Below are positions 23,909 to 35,178 of a stretch of DNA of 64,000 nt, piece after piece. How positions within the stretch are numbered: the first letter of the stretch is position 1; the number at the start of each line of letters is the position of its first letter. A program made the position numbers and the translations under genes. The stretch spans positions 310,001 through 374,000 of the forward strand of contig JADNRX010000013.1 of the NCBI GenBank assembly GCA_015501595.1, given 5' to 3'. The stretch is from Hymenopellis radicata. Lineage: Eukaryota > Basidiomycota > Agaricomycetes > Agaricales > Physalacriaceae. The notes beneath the pieces were generated by a model. It worked only from the letters and a program-made list of their open reading frames with translations, was not told the DNA's origin and did no database searches.

Positions 23909-24504
23909 GCATTTGGACACTTATTACTAGCTGTTTATAGGCTTCGCTGTCTGTCTGTTGAATTCGAGTCTGGATGTTGACTTCTATATTCCAAGGTTGT
24001 CCCCGTGAACTTCACTTGAGGCTGGAGAAATGGAGTGGATCTTCTTAGTTGAGCTCAGACTCGATGACGAGAAAGTTCTAGCAATGAAGGACGTCGTGAA
24101 CCTGTTAGGGTGGGCAATGTCAACTGTGGCGTTGCCTAAGAATGGTGACCATGATTCATTGACTATATGAATCTGATGATTATCATCCTCCGTTTTCGTT
24201 GATGAAGTCGCTGATGGTTATCTATCTTAGACGACCGATAGATGAAATGAACCAAAAATAAAATTTGTGCAGTTCAAAATATTATATTTAGCCTGCATGA
24301 ATAAGTACTTTGGAGAATGATCCCAAGTCAATATACTGAAGCTACGATGAGTTCGAAACAAAAGGTCTGTCCTGTCCCGTTAATGGACTGAACTTTCACA
24401 GCAGTCGAGTGTAGAGCCTCAGTCAGTCCTACACGCCCGTCAGGAAACTCTAGGTAGCCGGCCAGGCTCGAGTTGCTCAACTGACCACGGGGGAGGAGGG
24501 CTAG

Positions 24505-24629
24505 CCAGGTAACCTGATGCCTACCATATGAGCAAGTGTTGATATACTACACTACGGTGACTACTACTACTCTAACTACTGTAACTACTATACCAACACT
24601 TGTTCATATTGCAGGCAGAGGTTACCTGG
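24505..24629. repeat. Snap-back inverted repeat, 41-42-bp arms
   Basis: The left arm (24505-24546) starts CCAGGTAACCT and includes CAAGTGTTG. The right arm (24589-24629) is its imperfect reverse complement, with about six differences. The 42-nt middle is made of CTAC/ACTACT repeats. The transcript or single strand would fold into one long hairpin. No clear target-site duplication is visible in the flanks. Confidence 0.75.
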
Positions 24630-24803
24630 GGGCGTGCGACGCATCGTCGGTCTGTGACTAGCTGCAATCATTCAGTCTATCCAGAGAGGATCAGGCCTTA
24701 TAACTCTTAGCTCAGGATTTGGAGGCCTGTAAGAGATAGTGAGTATTGCACTGTAGGCAGAGTGAAACGGAGTTCAGGAGTGGGTGCCTCCGATTGAAGT
24801 AGG

Positions 24804-24835
24804 TAGGGTTAGGGTTTCTCAACTGAGTTAGGGTT
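24804..24835 (+). repeat. Telomere-like TTAGGG motifs
   Basis: TAGGGTTAGGGTTT at 24804-24817 and TTAGGGTT at 24828-24835 give three copies of the fungal telomere unit within 32 bp. Too short to call an interstitial telomere with confidence. Confidence 0.35.
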
Positions 24836-25398
24836 CCAAATTTGGCCAGTCGGCCTCCTGATCCGTCCTCCCGACTCCTGACTCCCGAAGCATTCAGAGG
24901 CGGACGAAGCAAGGAGGAATAAGAGGTATCCACAATCTATCAACCATCAATCCTGTGTGAACAATTAGTACCGCGCCTCCTCATGGGTATAGAAACAAGA
25001 CCTACTATTGTTCTTCGCAATCGTGCCTCTGCGAGTACGGTTGCGTTTCGGCATCCCCGACTCTAATGCAGGTACACTCCCCCGTAATCAGCTCACGTAT
25101 GCAACTTCAGTTTATGGCAATTTAGCAGCTGCGCGTAAAACACAAAGCGGGCTGCACGAAGGGATGGAGGAAGATGACGCGTGAGAGGCCATTTTGGGCT
25201 AGTTCGTGATCGGAGTCCAGCTGACGCTATCGCCACGGCCAGCTGGTATCACTGCTACTATCAGGCCTGCATATCACTATCATACCAATTCTATCACGCT
25301 TTGCTTCTGAGCGCGTGCTTCATTCTGTACAGAATGTGCCATGCTGATAGCCGCCTTACCTGTCTTCAAAGTCGAACCACAAGCACCCACTCTCTGCG

Positions 25399-27361
25399 AT
25401 GGCCGATAACAAGGAACTCAAGGCTTCTTCCAACGCGAAATCGATGTTGAATACTCAAGAAGCGGATAGGTTACGTCTGCAGCAAATGTATGTTCAAAGT
25501 CCCCCATTGGGTGGGACGATCGTTTCTCAACACTGTGATACTATGGCAGGGGACATGAGCAAGAGCTGAAGCGACACTTCACCGTCTGGAGCTTGATAGG
25601 TTTAGCTTCGACTACTACGATCTCGTGGACGGGTTTAGGCTTGGGGTACTTGAGTTAGTTTCGGCGCCAAGCTTATGGCAACTGACGCGTCGATGGCAGA
25701 CTCATCACCGAGATCAACGCTGGCGGTCCTGGTGCAGTCATTTACGGCTTCATCGTGGTGTGGATTCTGCAATGTTTTCTCGGACTCTCTTTGGCCGAAT
25801 TCGTGTCGGCGTATCCCACTGAGGGCGGAATGGTTTGTGTGATGTCTCCATACACCTCTCTCAAGACTGACGCGAGGCTCTCTCAAGTACCATTGGGTCG
25901 CTGCTATCTCTCCGAGGGAATATAGTGGCTTCTTGTCGTTTGTCACTGGTTGGTGGAGCGTGTCGGGGTGGATTTTTACCACGGCGTCCACGAACCTTGT
26001 CTACGCGCAGAACTTCATGGCCCTCATCGCGCTGTACCGTTCCGACCTGGTCATCAAGGCCTGGATGACTTTTGTGGTCTACCAATGCACGAACATCGCG
26101 ACGGCTAGTGTAGTTCTATTTGGGAACAAGATCATTCCGGCCATGAACAAGTTCTCTTGTAAGTTTTTTCTTGAGATGGCCTTTTCTCGCTCGGATGACC
26201 GTCTGACTCCATTTAGTGTTCTATCTACAGATAGCCTGGTTCGTCCTCTTAGTGACTGTAGTCGCCTGTGCTCCAACGCACAACGACGCCAAGTTCGTCT
26301 TCAGGACTTGGATTAACGAAACGGGCTGGGAGAACAATGTTATCTGCTTCATCACGTATGTTACACCCTCTCCGCATTGAAATTGACTTCCGATTAACTT
26401 CCTAAAGTGGTCTCGTCAACCCCTTGTATTCCCTCGGTGGGCTTGACGGTATCACCCACATCACAGAGGAGATGCCCAATCCATCCCGCAACGCCCCCCT
26501 CGCGCTCTTGTGTACCCTCGCCATCGCGTTTGTCACCGGCCTTACCTACCTCATCGCGCTTATGTTCTCCGTCCAGGACTACACCGCGCTCGCGGACAGC
26601 TCGACCGGTCTGCCCCTTGCTGAGCTTTTCCGACAAGCCACTCAATCCACCGGCGGCGCTTTTGCGCTTGTCTTCCTGCTCTGGATCGCCATCGGCCCTT
26701 GCATGGTCGGCAGCCAGCTGAGCACCAGTCGCGTCGTGTGGGCTTTCGCGCGCGACGAGGGCCTGCCCGCCTCCAAGCTCCTCTCTAAGGTCTCGACGCG
26801 CTTTCAGGTCCCCTTCAACGCTCAGCTCCTCGTCACCGCAATTTGCGCTGTGCTCGGATGCCTATATCTCGGTAAGACTTGAGATTGCTCTCTGCGACAA
26901 GTTCTTCGGCCTGATCATTGCTCACAGGCTCGTCCACGGCGTTTAACGCGCTGCTTGGTTCTGCAGTGACGATCAACAACATTGCGTATATCATCCCCAT
27001 CTTGACCAACGTACTACAGAGTCGAAAACCGCTAGTGCGCGGAAAGTTCCACATGGGCACAACGAAGGGCCTATTCGTCAATCTTGTCACGCTTGGATGG
27101 CTCATCTTCGCCATCGTCTTCTTCTCCTTCCCCTACTACCAACCTGTCACGGCCGCCAACATGAATTATACATGCGTTTGTGTTGGCGGCATCGGAATCA
27201 TTGCCCTAAGCTGCTGGTTTGTCATCGGGAAGAATTATACACAGAATATGTTGAAAGTTCAAGAGGACGAGGCCGCCAAAGAAGCTGCAGAAGCCGTGCT
27301 TCGGGGACAGGTCATAAAGCGTGCATGCGAGGAGACCGGAATGGAGAGTGAAAAAGATTGA
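25399..27361 (+). CDS. APC-superfamily permease (amino acid / GABA / choline type)
   Basis: Plasma-membrane or vacuolar transporter of amino acids, GABA or choline; substrate not determinable. After the hydrophilic leader MADNKELKASSNAKSMLNTQ come LKRHFTVWSLIGLASTTTIS, GLITEINAGGPGAVIYGF, LSLAEFVSAYPTEGGMYHWV and, further on, NPLYSLGGLDGITHITEEMP, all conserved in the fungal amino-acid permease/choline transporter group. About 12 membrane segments can be read. The GPGAVIYG and EMPNPSRNAP motifs fit the family. The C-terminus is a cytoplasmic acidic/basic helix ending GMESEKD. The first three introns were placed by restored frame (one joins GLG to LITEI). Convergent with the four-BRCT gene, 71 bp between stops. 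Confidence 0.9.
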
Positions 27362-27432
27362 CCCAAGCTTTGCATAAATGATACAAATAAGACGTCGCTA
27401 CATACATAAATACAGATCTGCCACAGAAAAAA

Positions 27433-30400
27433 TCAAGACGAAGCACCTTTGCCAACACTCTTCCTTGTTGACTTCCTCGTCGCGCTCTTCCCTGCCATTT
27501 TCCCGGCGCCTTTCGCGACAGCTGGTTTCGGAGCCAATAAGTTCATGAGCTTCCGCTTCTCCTCGTTGTCGTCGTATGTCACTCGCATGCTCTCCAAGAC
27601 CGTGCCACCTTCGTCATCACCTTCCTCAAAGCCTTCATCGAATCCATCGACCTTGGAAGTGACGGGGGCTTCCGTAATGTCAGTTCTGGATTCCGGTCTT
27701 GAATTGGGCTGAATGAAAGAGTCAAGGAAATTAACAGAACAATATGGAGGTTCATACCTTGGAACGCATTGCTCTCGGGCGCGACCGCTTTTCTATACGC
27801 TCTTCCGAGTCTTCCGAACGCCGCTTACCGAGAAGATGTAGTTTGGGCATATCCAACAACGGCGGCATCTTCATCGGTGACGGTAGCTTCATCGGAGACG
27901 GCGTTCTGGATGACGGGACCTCTTCGTCGTCTATTGAAGGAGATGTTGCGGGAACGACCGGATGTCCTATGAACGATTGAGGACATGCTTCCAATTCACG
28001 TGCGAAGGTATTTTGGCCTGTCCAAAACATTGAACACGAGTCCCAGAAAAAAGATGATACACAAACCTTGAAGATCGTTTGTTATATCTATCATTGCGAT
28101 CGAATCGTCGGCTTTGCCTTTGCCTTTGGGGTCCTTCAAGAGCAGTCCGTTGAGTTTGAAGGTAGTTGTCGATGGTCCTGGACCTGCTTCGGGAGTTAGA
28201 CGAATTGTCGACTGTGGGCGTGCCGCAAGCCCATTGTTAAACGTTGTGGTACCTATTTAGATATTCAGTACGAGCACGTTATATCGAAGGAGTTGCGCAC
28301 CGTCAGCCATCACAATATCAGGCTCCGGTACCGCTGCGTCTTTGCCAACCAAATACGCTGAAATATCGGGTATGTATCCCTTCTTTGACATCTCCTCCAG
28401 CCAGCCCATATTCACGCAGGAATCCTCCACTCTTGGGCTTTATCATATTTCTGGCCTGTTCCCGATGGACAGAGAAGATGTGTCGCCTTCCTAGAGAACA
28501 CGGGGGCCAGACTCAGACCCAATGCGCGAACCAGTCGTCTCGTAAAACAAGAATCAGAGGCGCTCAGCCCTGATAGACTAAGATGTATCTTTTCCGCGCC
28601 TACACAGTCGTGTTAGTTCACTTCCAGGAAGCCATGAACGAACGTACCTGGTATAGGTAATTCAATATCAAGAGGAACGAAAGAAATGTGACTAGTAGGT
28701 GCACAAATCTTTTCCTCGTATATCGATTGCTCGAGCCAACATTCCGTCCGAAATTTCATGCGCAGCTCTGAGTCAGACTCTGCTCGATACAGTTTACTCC
28801 CACTAGGTCAGGATTAGTATATAGGTACTACTAGAGACATAACAGCTTACCTGACCAATCTCACAAGAATGAAATCTGCTTCGTCTTCAGCCACCATTTG
28901 TCCACCCACCTGTTCAATCGCTGTTCTAACAGCGGTAGACTTTGCTTCTCCAAGACTGCAGATTTTGACACCCTCGAATATCTTGGTTGACGCGACGGGT
29001 ACAGAAGTCACACTTCTCGCGCTTGTAGAAAAGGGCTGCGGCATCTTCTCTTTGGCTGGAGCGAACGAGTTCGTTCTCTGGAACTTGGAGAGGATGCTTC
29101 CGCCAGAGGGGGAGGCAGGTCGTTCAGGAGAGGGTATGACTGGTTGATCTTTCTTATTCGGACTACGCACGAGTTTCCCTTGTGAGTTCACCGCGTACCC
29201 ACGACGTTCGAGAAGACTATGCCAAAGTTTGACGGATGTATCGGAAACTTGCTTCACTGAGGCTATCTCGTCTTCGTCGTCACCTTCTCTCGATCCAGGC
29301 AAGGAAGTCTTTTTGGGGGTAGGGGTAGCGATGTTGGATGTGCTCGGAGGAGAGGACGGTTCTGCTATACTAGCCAATGAGCCTTGACTTTAGCACAAGT
29401 AGAGCTTCACGCACGTTCTATGGGCTGTGACCTGCGTTCCGGTCGCGGCTGTTGTACTTGGTATACAGTCTCCTCAAACCGGCCTAAGTGATTTGTTAGA
29501 CGCGTTCACTGTCTGATCGAAATCACGCACCACCGTGTTCCAACGAGTCCCAGAACCACTCTTCCCAAACAAGTTGTATGCTCGCCTCCTTACGCTGGTT
29601 AAATTTCTTAGCGTACTTGATTTTCTCCGTTTCCTCGTCTCCAGAACACAAGAGATGTGTAACTTTGACCGGTCGTAGTATTTCTTCTGCAAATATGCCA
29701 TCGTTCTCTTGAAGCCGTTTGCGAATTTCGAGCTGAGTAGCCAAGTCGACGATGCCCGACAGCGAAAGTACCACACCGGAGAAAATAGGAAGACGATGCT
29801 GAGAGACACTCTGAGAAGAGGTTAGCATTTGGCGTGCTCGCTCGGATGCAGGTGGACGGACCTCTTTCAAGTCAACGTCGTCACCGCGCAGCCATACTTC
29901 ATAGCATGCAGTAATCCAGGAAGGGTGCATGATGGGAATTCTATGTTCGACCGCACACTGAAACGCCATGAAAACACCGGTGAAAGACAATACCAGAAGA
30001 GCGCACCTTGTACTTGGGACTACCATGCGAGTCGGCATAAGATGGGTAACGAGGTTAGTAAAAGAGGTGTCGTGCGTTGCCCCAAGCTCCTTGGCTTGCT
30101 CAAATAATGTACGCTGTGGCAGTTATCAGTGTCTGTGCCATTGCGAGTCTACAAGACGCACCTTATCCTGGATTCCGGTGGCGCAGAGAACCAGATCGAG
30201 AAATGGTCGGGGGCATGTATCTTTGTAAGTGCTGTCTTCACTGCCGAGCTGCGTTTCTTCGGCCCACAGTCTCTCGTTTGCCGATGCTTGTTTCGAGGTC
30301 GATGCTTGTTTCGAGGTCGATGCTTGGGGTTGCGCGGGACGCAACTTCACGCCGGGAACCTGAACAATAGTCAGACCAAAAAAAGGATAAACGCGAGGTA

Positions 30401-30442
30401 AAGACGCGCCTTGGCAGATTTATTTCCTCGTCGTCGTCGCAT
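27433..30442 (-). CDS. Four-BRCT replication/checkpoint protein (TopBP1/Rad4/Dpb11 family)
   Basis: Nuclear scaffold that links replication initiation and DNA-damage checkpoint kinases. Two BRCT pairs are visible. The first has RPFLDLVLCATGIQDKVRL and CAVEHRIPIMHPSWITACYE, then LPIFSGVVLSLSG with VWEEWFWDSLEHG. The second has KIFEGVKICSLGEAKSTA and IHLSLSGLSASDSCFTRRLV with KATHLLCPSG. The C-terminus is basic and Ser/Lys-rich after VLESMRVTYDDNEEKRKLMN. The start MRRRRGNKSAK at 30442 is followed by a 50-nt GC-AG intron (30409-30360) and then VPGVKLRPAQPQ, a family-like N-terminus. An 18-bp tandem repeat gives QASTSK repeats at residues 25-40. Ten or so introns; internal exon ends partly uncertain. 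Head to head with the glycosyltransferase gene. Confidence 0.85.
30283..30326. repeat. 18-bp coding tandem repeat in the four-BRCT gene
   Basis: GATGCTTGTTTCGAGGTC is present twice in full (30283-30300 and 30301-30318) plus 8 bp of a third copy. On the minus strand it encodes repeated QASTSK. Confidence 0.8.
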
Positions 30443-30552
30443 GGTTGTCCAGTCGGTTAAGCCAAGTCATGTCACTCAGTCACTGAGCCAAGTAGATCAC
30501 GTGCCCAGCCTGCTTCTGCTTTAGGGCAGGCTCATTCGCGTCGCTTGGACCA

Positions 30553-32832
30553 ATGCTTCGACGATCCCTTTCGATACTCTGTTTTTTCGCTTTTTTCTCT
30601 TGGATTTTCTTCACTAAATTACAACAAAATGAACCTCAGACAGTTACCTTCCCGCTCATTGTCGACGACAACAATGACGTTGTAGCCTTGCAGTCGATGA
30701 GCGCCGTGCTCCCGGTCTTGTCGGCACAAATTCCCACGCTACCAGACGCACTGATTCCCTTTCTCTCATCTTCCAAGCTTCGGCAAGTCGTGATTGTCGT
30801 CCCGCAGGACAAGATCGTAACGGCCCGCGCTATCGTGCGTGACTTCGTCGCTTTATTGGAAGACTTTCCCCATCCCGACTTTATATTGCGCATATGGCCG
30901 AGTCATTTGGGCGAAGCCGCCGCGGTGCTGCACGTATCTTCACAGATTACTGCAGAGTGGCTGCTCGTCCTTGACGCAAACGGCCTGTCAGATATCGGCA
31001 AGGACACACGTGCCCTGCTCCTCAATCCTCCCGCGCTTGATCTTCCTCTAGGACCTCGAGGAATCCTTCATTCAATCTGTCTCACTCCAACGGAGGAACC
31101 ACAACCTGCTGCCTTTCTCGTACCTCCTTTTGTTATGCCGCGATCCTTCATCGATATACCCGACACTTACATCGATTCCGACTTTTGGCTGCGCTTTGGC
31201 GCCCATGTTGCTGAAATCAAGCGTCAGCCTCATGGTGGCATTGTCATATCTAGAGATAGTGAACAGGATTTTACCTGGTGTTCTCGGCTTGCTGCCAACG
31301 AAACCAAATCGCCTTCCTTCCTCGCCGAAGTAATGCCAGTCGCTTTGTCCTCTGCACCTCTGTTTGCAGTCCTCTTTCCTGACAGTGTTGACGTTACCGC
31401 TTTCGCTCCCGTTCTTTGCAGTCTTCAGGAAGCCGATTTCATCATCTCTATAGCTCTGTACGCCTCTACCGCTCCCAAAAATCAACATGTAATCAATGGA
31501 TCCTGCGTTCTACGCTATTTCACACTCTCCGATCCACTGTCTTTCTCTTCCCGCGTACGTCGTGCTTTCTCTCGGGATCCGGATGTCGTCGTCTCAACAC
31601 AAGACCTCAAACTGGAGGATTCCCACATCCCATGTATAATAATCTCGCGCGAGGACCTCGCCTATTCGGTCTGGATGAGGACTCTCACTCTTCAAGAATG
31701 GCGTCGTACGTTCTTGTTATACTCCGCACCTTTGTTTAGACCTGACTAGAATCAAGACTGGCACCAACCTCGTGTCGATGTTAGCATCATCACGAAAGAC
31801 CGACCACAATCACTCACTCGATTATTGAATTCACTTACCCGCGCACGATATTACGGTGACAGGTTGAACATGAGGATCAATCTTGAGCAATCCGCAGATG
31901 AGGAAACGATGAAGATCGCTCAGAACTTTGAGTGGAGACATGGAGGCCTGTTTCTGCACCATCGTGTCATTCATGGCGGACTACTCCCCGCTGTCGTGGA
32001 ATCCTGGTATCCAGCGACAAACAACACGTATGGACTACTTCTGGAAGACGACGTCGAACTCTCGCCTATGTTTTATGCATGGATTAAGATGACCATTCTT
32101 CGCTATCAGTACGTTCTTCGCATTCGTAGTTTTCTCCGATCATGACATCCATCTAGGTATGGCTCTGGGTCCAATCGGTCTCATCAGCTCTTCGGAATCA
32201 GTCTGTATCAACAAAAGCACATCGAGTTGCATCCCAAAGGACGACGACTCTTTTCCGCTCGGTCACTTTTCGAAGCTTATGGTTATCCTTCGTTTACGCC
32301 ATACCTCTCGCAAATCCCTTGCAGCTGGGGTGCCGTTTACTTCCCCGCGCACTGGCGCCTCTTCCACTCATACCTCACTCTTCGATTCTCGCAAACATCA
32401 CTCCCAATCAGCACTGCAATTGTTCCCGACGTCCGGTCGAACCGCTGGACCAAGTCTTGGAAACGCTATTTCATAGAGTTTGCGTATCTTCGAGGCTATG
32501 TTATGCTCTATCCTAATTTCCCGGACTTCGTGTCTCTTTCGACAAATCACCTGGAGGTCGGCGCCCATGTCAAGGAGAAGGACGCGGAAAAGGAAGCATT
32601 GTTCATGTTACCCTTGATGAGCGACGGGAATCCGCACGCTTTGTTACAACTACCTGACGGGAGACTGCCGGAATGGGAAGACCTGCCAGTGTTGAACCTC
32701 ACGGGAAGTGTTTTGTCCTTGCAGGAAATCACGCAAATTGGCCGCTCTCGTTCGATTGAATTGACTGGTTGTCCTCATGATTTGGGAGTTTCACAATACG
32801 GCAGTCAACAGGCAATTGAAATGTGTACGTAG
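30553..32832 (+). CDS. Type II membrane glycosyltransferase (GT2-like), uncharacterised
   Basis: Probable Golgi or ER glycosyltransferase. A single N-terminal membrane anchor (LSILCFFAFFSWIFF, residues 6-20) follows MLRRS. The first 390 residues form a long uninterrupted exon with no domain I recognise but fold-like hydrophobic spacing. After an intron (about 31710-31758, ending ATCAAG) the sequence VDVSIITKDRPQSLTRLLNS and LLLEDDVELSPMFYAWIK appears: the start and DxD-type acidic motif of GT-A fold family 2 enzymes. A second intron near 32110-32156 leads to IELHPKGRRLFS, IPCSWGAVYFPAHWRLFHSY and a Trp-rich catalytic end. The stop at 32832 overlaps a possible GTACGT donor, so a further short exon cannot be excluded. 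Start codons of this gene and the four-BRCT gene are 110 bp apart. Confidence 0.75.
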
Positions 32833-33238
32833 TAGGCTAACTTGTTCGGGTATTGTCGTATGTGTATCACAACAAGTCTTGTTTGCTCATGCTACTCACA
32901 ATTGAAATTTCCTTCCCACAAAAGACAGATGCCTACCTGCAATACACAGGATGATATGTACATTCACAGCTAGAACTCTTCACTAGAGCCGCGGCATCCA
33001 AACGGTTCTCAGTTTCAGGTTGTTCACATCCATCATGTCCGTGAAACAGAAAAACGCTAAGAGACCCGAAAAAACATTCTGTCTTGTAGGCACGCGCAAG
33101 ACTCAGCGCTCAGCATCTAGAGCGATGGGATAATCATAGTAATTTCAGTTGCAACGAGCGAAGTTCATAATTGCATCGTGAATAGGTACGTCAGTACGCG
33201 CGAAAGGATAGACATAGATATGGAAACGACGTTAATTA
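32833..33238. other. Intergenic, between convergent glycosyltransferase and SLC35F genes
   Basis: 3' flanks of two convergent genes; no other feature seen. Confidence 0.55.
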
Positions 33239-34485
33239 TCAGACCTGGTTCTCAGCCTGGCCCTCCTCGCCTTGTCTTTTCTGAACGTATTCCGGTGCCT
33301 CGGGGGCAACTTCGCCTTGTTCTTCCGCTGAAGGAAAACATTAGCCGGATTCCCGAATGATTAAAGAGATACGAACGTGTATCGTGCCAGAAATAGGTGA
33401 TAAGACCCAAGATCACCACTGCGAACGCAATGAAATACAACCAATACGGATGGTAGTGGTAGAGGAATAGCCGAACAACAATCCCCAAAAGTCGCTAGTC
33501 AGCAGGCTCAGATTGTAGTAAGCTGAGCTTGCCATGCGATAGAGTATTGGGGCGAGAGTGTAAAGGATGATCATTGCCGCCGTGTATGCGAGAATGAGGC
33601 CAACGACGGCACCATTCCAGGACGCAGTGTGCATTGCGGCATGTTCGAGACCAGCTGCTTGGATGGAGCAGATGATGAAGCCAAACATGCCGAGCTGGCC
33701 AACGACTTCATAGAGAGGTCGTTTACGCACAAAGAGCTCTTCTGTGGCATTCGTGAATCCATAAAGAGTAGCACCCGCGATCATGAATGCATCTCCTTTG
33801 CCACGGTTAGACGGTTCCCAATCCTTCTTGGTGATGCGGTCGGACGCGACGAGCAGCCCTAGGCCGCTAATGCAGATGAAGACACCGAGGAGTTGTGTCC
33901 AATGGTACTTTCGGCGGAAGTAGATCCAGGAGAAGAATATACATACGGGGATGGCCCATGCGTCGAGGAGCATGCAGGAAAGAAGATCGGTGTATTGATA
34001 GGCTTTGACGACCAAGAAGTTGCCCTCGACATCACAGGCCGCCAAGAACGCGTACTTCCACCCATCTCGGAGAACCATCATGCCCCATCCTTTTAGTCCG
34101 TCTGGACGGAGCTGGTCAGCGTGTGAATAATGATGAAAAAGAGGAACATACACTTGTACATCGTGTACGGAGTGTAGATGATGAACAGCGAAAAGTACAA
34201 GAAGACACTCTGTGTCGTGGGTAGCGCCCAGTTCCTGTTGTTCTGGAGTTCCGTCGTCGTAACGTTCGTGCAAGTAATGCAGAGTGAGATGATCTGCCCC
34301 GCGAGAAGAGATAGAGCGAACCGCTTCGTCCACACAAACCTCATCCGTGCTGCGAATGAAATCCCGAATGCCGTAGGTGACGAATACTTGATTGGTGGAG
34401 GAAGCCTCGGCTGGGCGGTGAGGTCTGGGACAACTGCGTCGACATCAGAATCCAGGGACCGTTTTCTATCCTCGGTACTGGCCAT
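33239..34485 (-). CDS. SLC35F-type (DUF914) transporter
   Basis: Multi-pass membrane protein of the drug/metabolite transporter superfamily; substrate unknown. Start MASTEDRKRSLDSDVDAVVP is cytoplasmic; then about ten helices, including FALSLLAGQIISLCITCTNV, KAYQYTDLLSCMLLDAWAIP, LLGVFICISGLGLLVASD and SFSWIY-FRRKY-like loops. The KAYQYT and GDAFMIAGATLYGFTNATEE blocks and EVVGQLGMFGFIIC are hallmarks of the SLC35F1/F2 group. A 50-nt intron after YTMYK and two more near the 3' end (before LFLYHYHPYWLYF and before AEEQGEVAPEAP) are required. The C-terminus is Glu/Gln-rich. A TATA box lies about 100 bp upstream. Confidence 0.9.
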
Positions 34486-35178
34486 TATGTGCTCTCTTTA
34501 CGCTGTCGCACTCCCACAAAGAGAGCGAAGTTGGGAGTGGTGGACGAAGTGCGGGTGGTACTTGTGTAACATCATTTTTTGGCAGCTTTTATATCCATCG
34601 ATCGCGGATTGAAACTCAGCCGCAAAGCATGTGTGTACTCATGTGGAGGTGTCTATGTTAGTTGCCTGTGAGAATGAAGTGAACTAAATGGACACGATAA
34701 GCCAGTAACAAACCTAAGCCTTCTCTGGGTATATTTGACAGTTGAATTGAAGAAGTGCGGCCCCCAAACCAGATCGCGGAGGTTTGCCGAGCTGGAGAAA
34801 AGCAATCTGCCAACGTTCCCACATTGACTGGGTGCTGGCTGCTGAGCGCTGAGCATACACCCTGGTACCAAAGTGTGAATCATATATCTCGTCCGTCGTC
34901 GAGTTCTGAAGCATTCACAACCACGTCGCGTCGTATACTTAGTACTGTAGCTGAACTGGGTCAGTTCTGTTTAAAGGAGTGCAAGGCAAATAGGCGCTCC
35001 ACCCGGTCGTCAGTGGTCGTCCACGTCCGCGTCTGGAGATAAAGCCAGGATAAAGCAAAGAGGCAAGGTTGTGTGGCAACTCGGCGTGTCGGCGTTATGA
35101 CTAAAATCTAAATTAGGAAGTCATTGCTCACCTCCTTCCCACCACGGTGACCTTCCCACCAGAACCTGTTTGTGCACC
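34486..35178. other. Divergent intergenic region between the SLC35F and RING-H2 genes
   Basis: Holds the TATA box noted above; no coding feature supported. Confidence 0.55.
34586..34593 (-). promoter_or_regulatory. TATA box of the SLC35F-type gene
   Basis: The minus strand reads TATAAAAG about 100 bp upstream of the ATG at 34485. Confidence 0.55.

Larger units (their letters stand above)
23909..25398. other. Gene-poor interval with repeat-like sequence
   Basis: About 1.5 kb without a supported gene. It contains a 125-bp snap-back inverted repeat (24505-24629), CTAC-type simple sequence, and telomere-like TTAGGG motifs (24804-24835). The mix suggests remnants of non-coding mobile or repetitive DNA rather than a lost gene. 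Confidence 0.55.
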
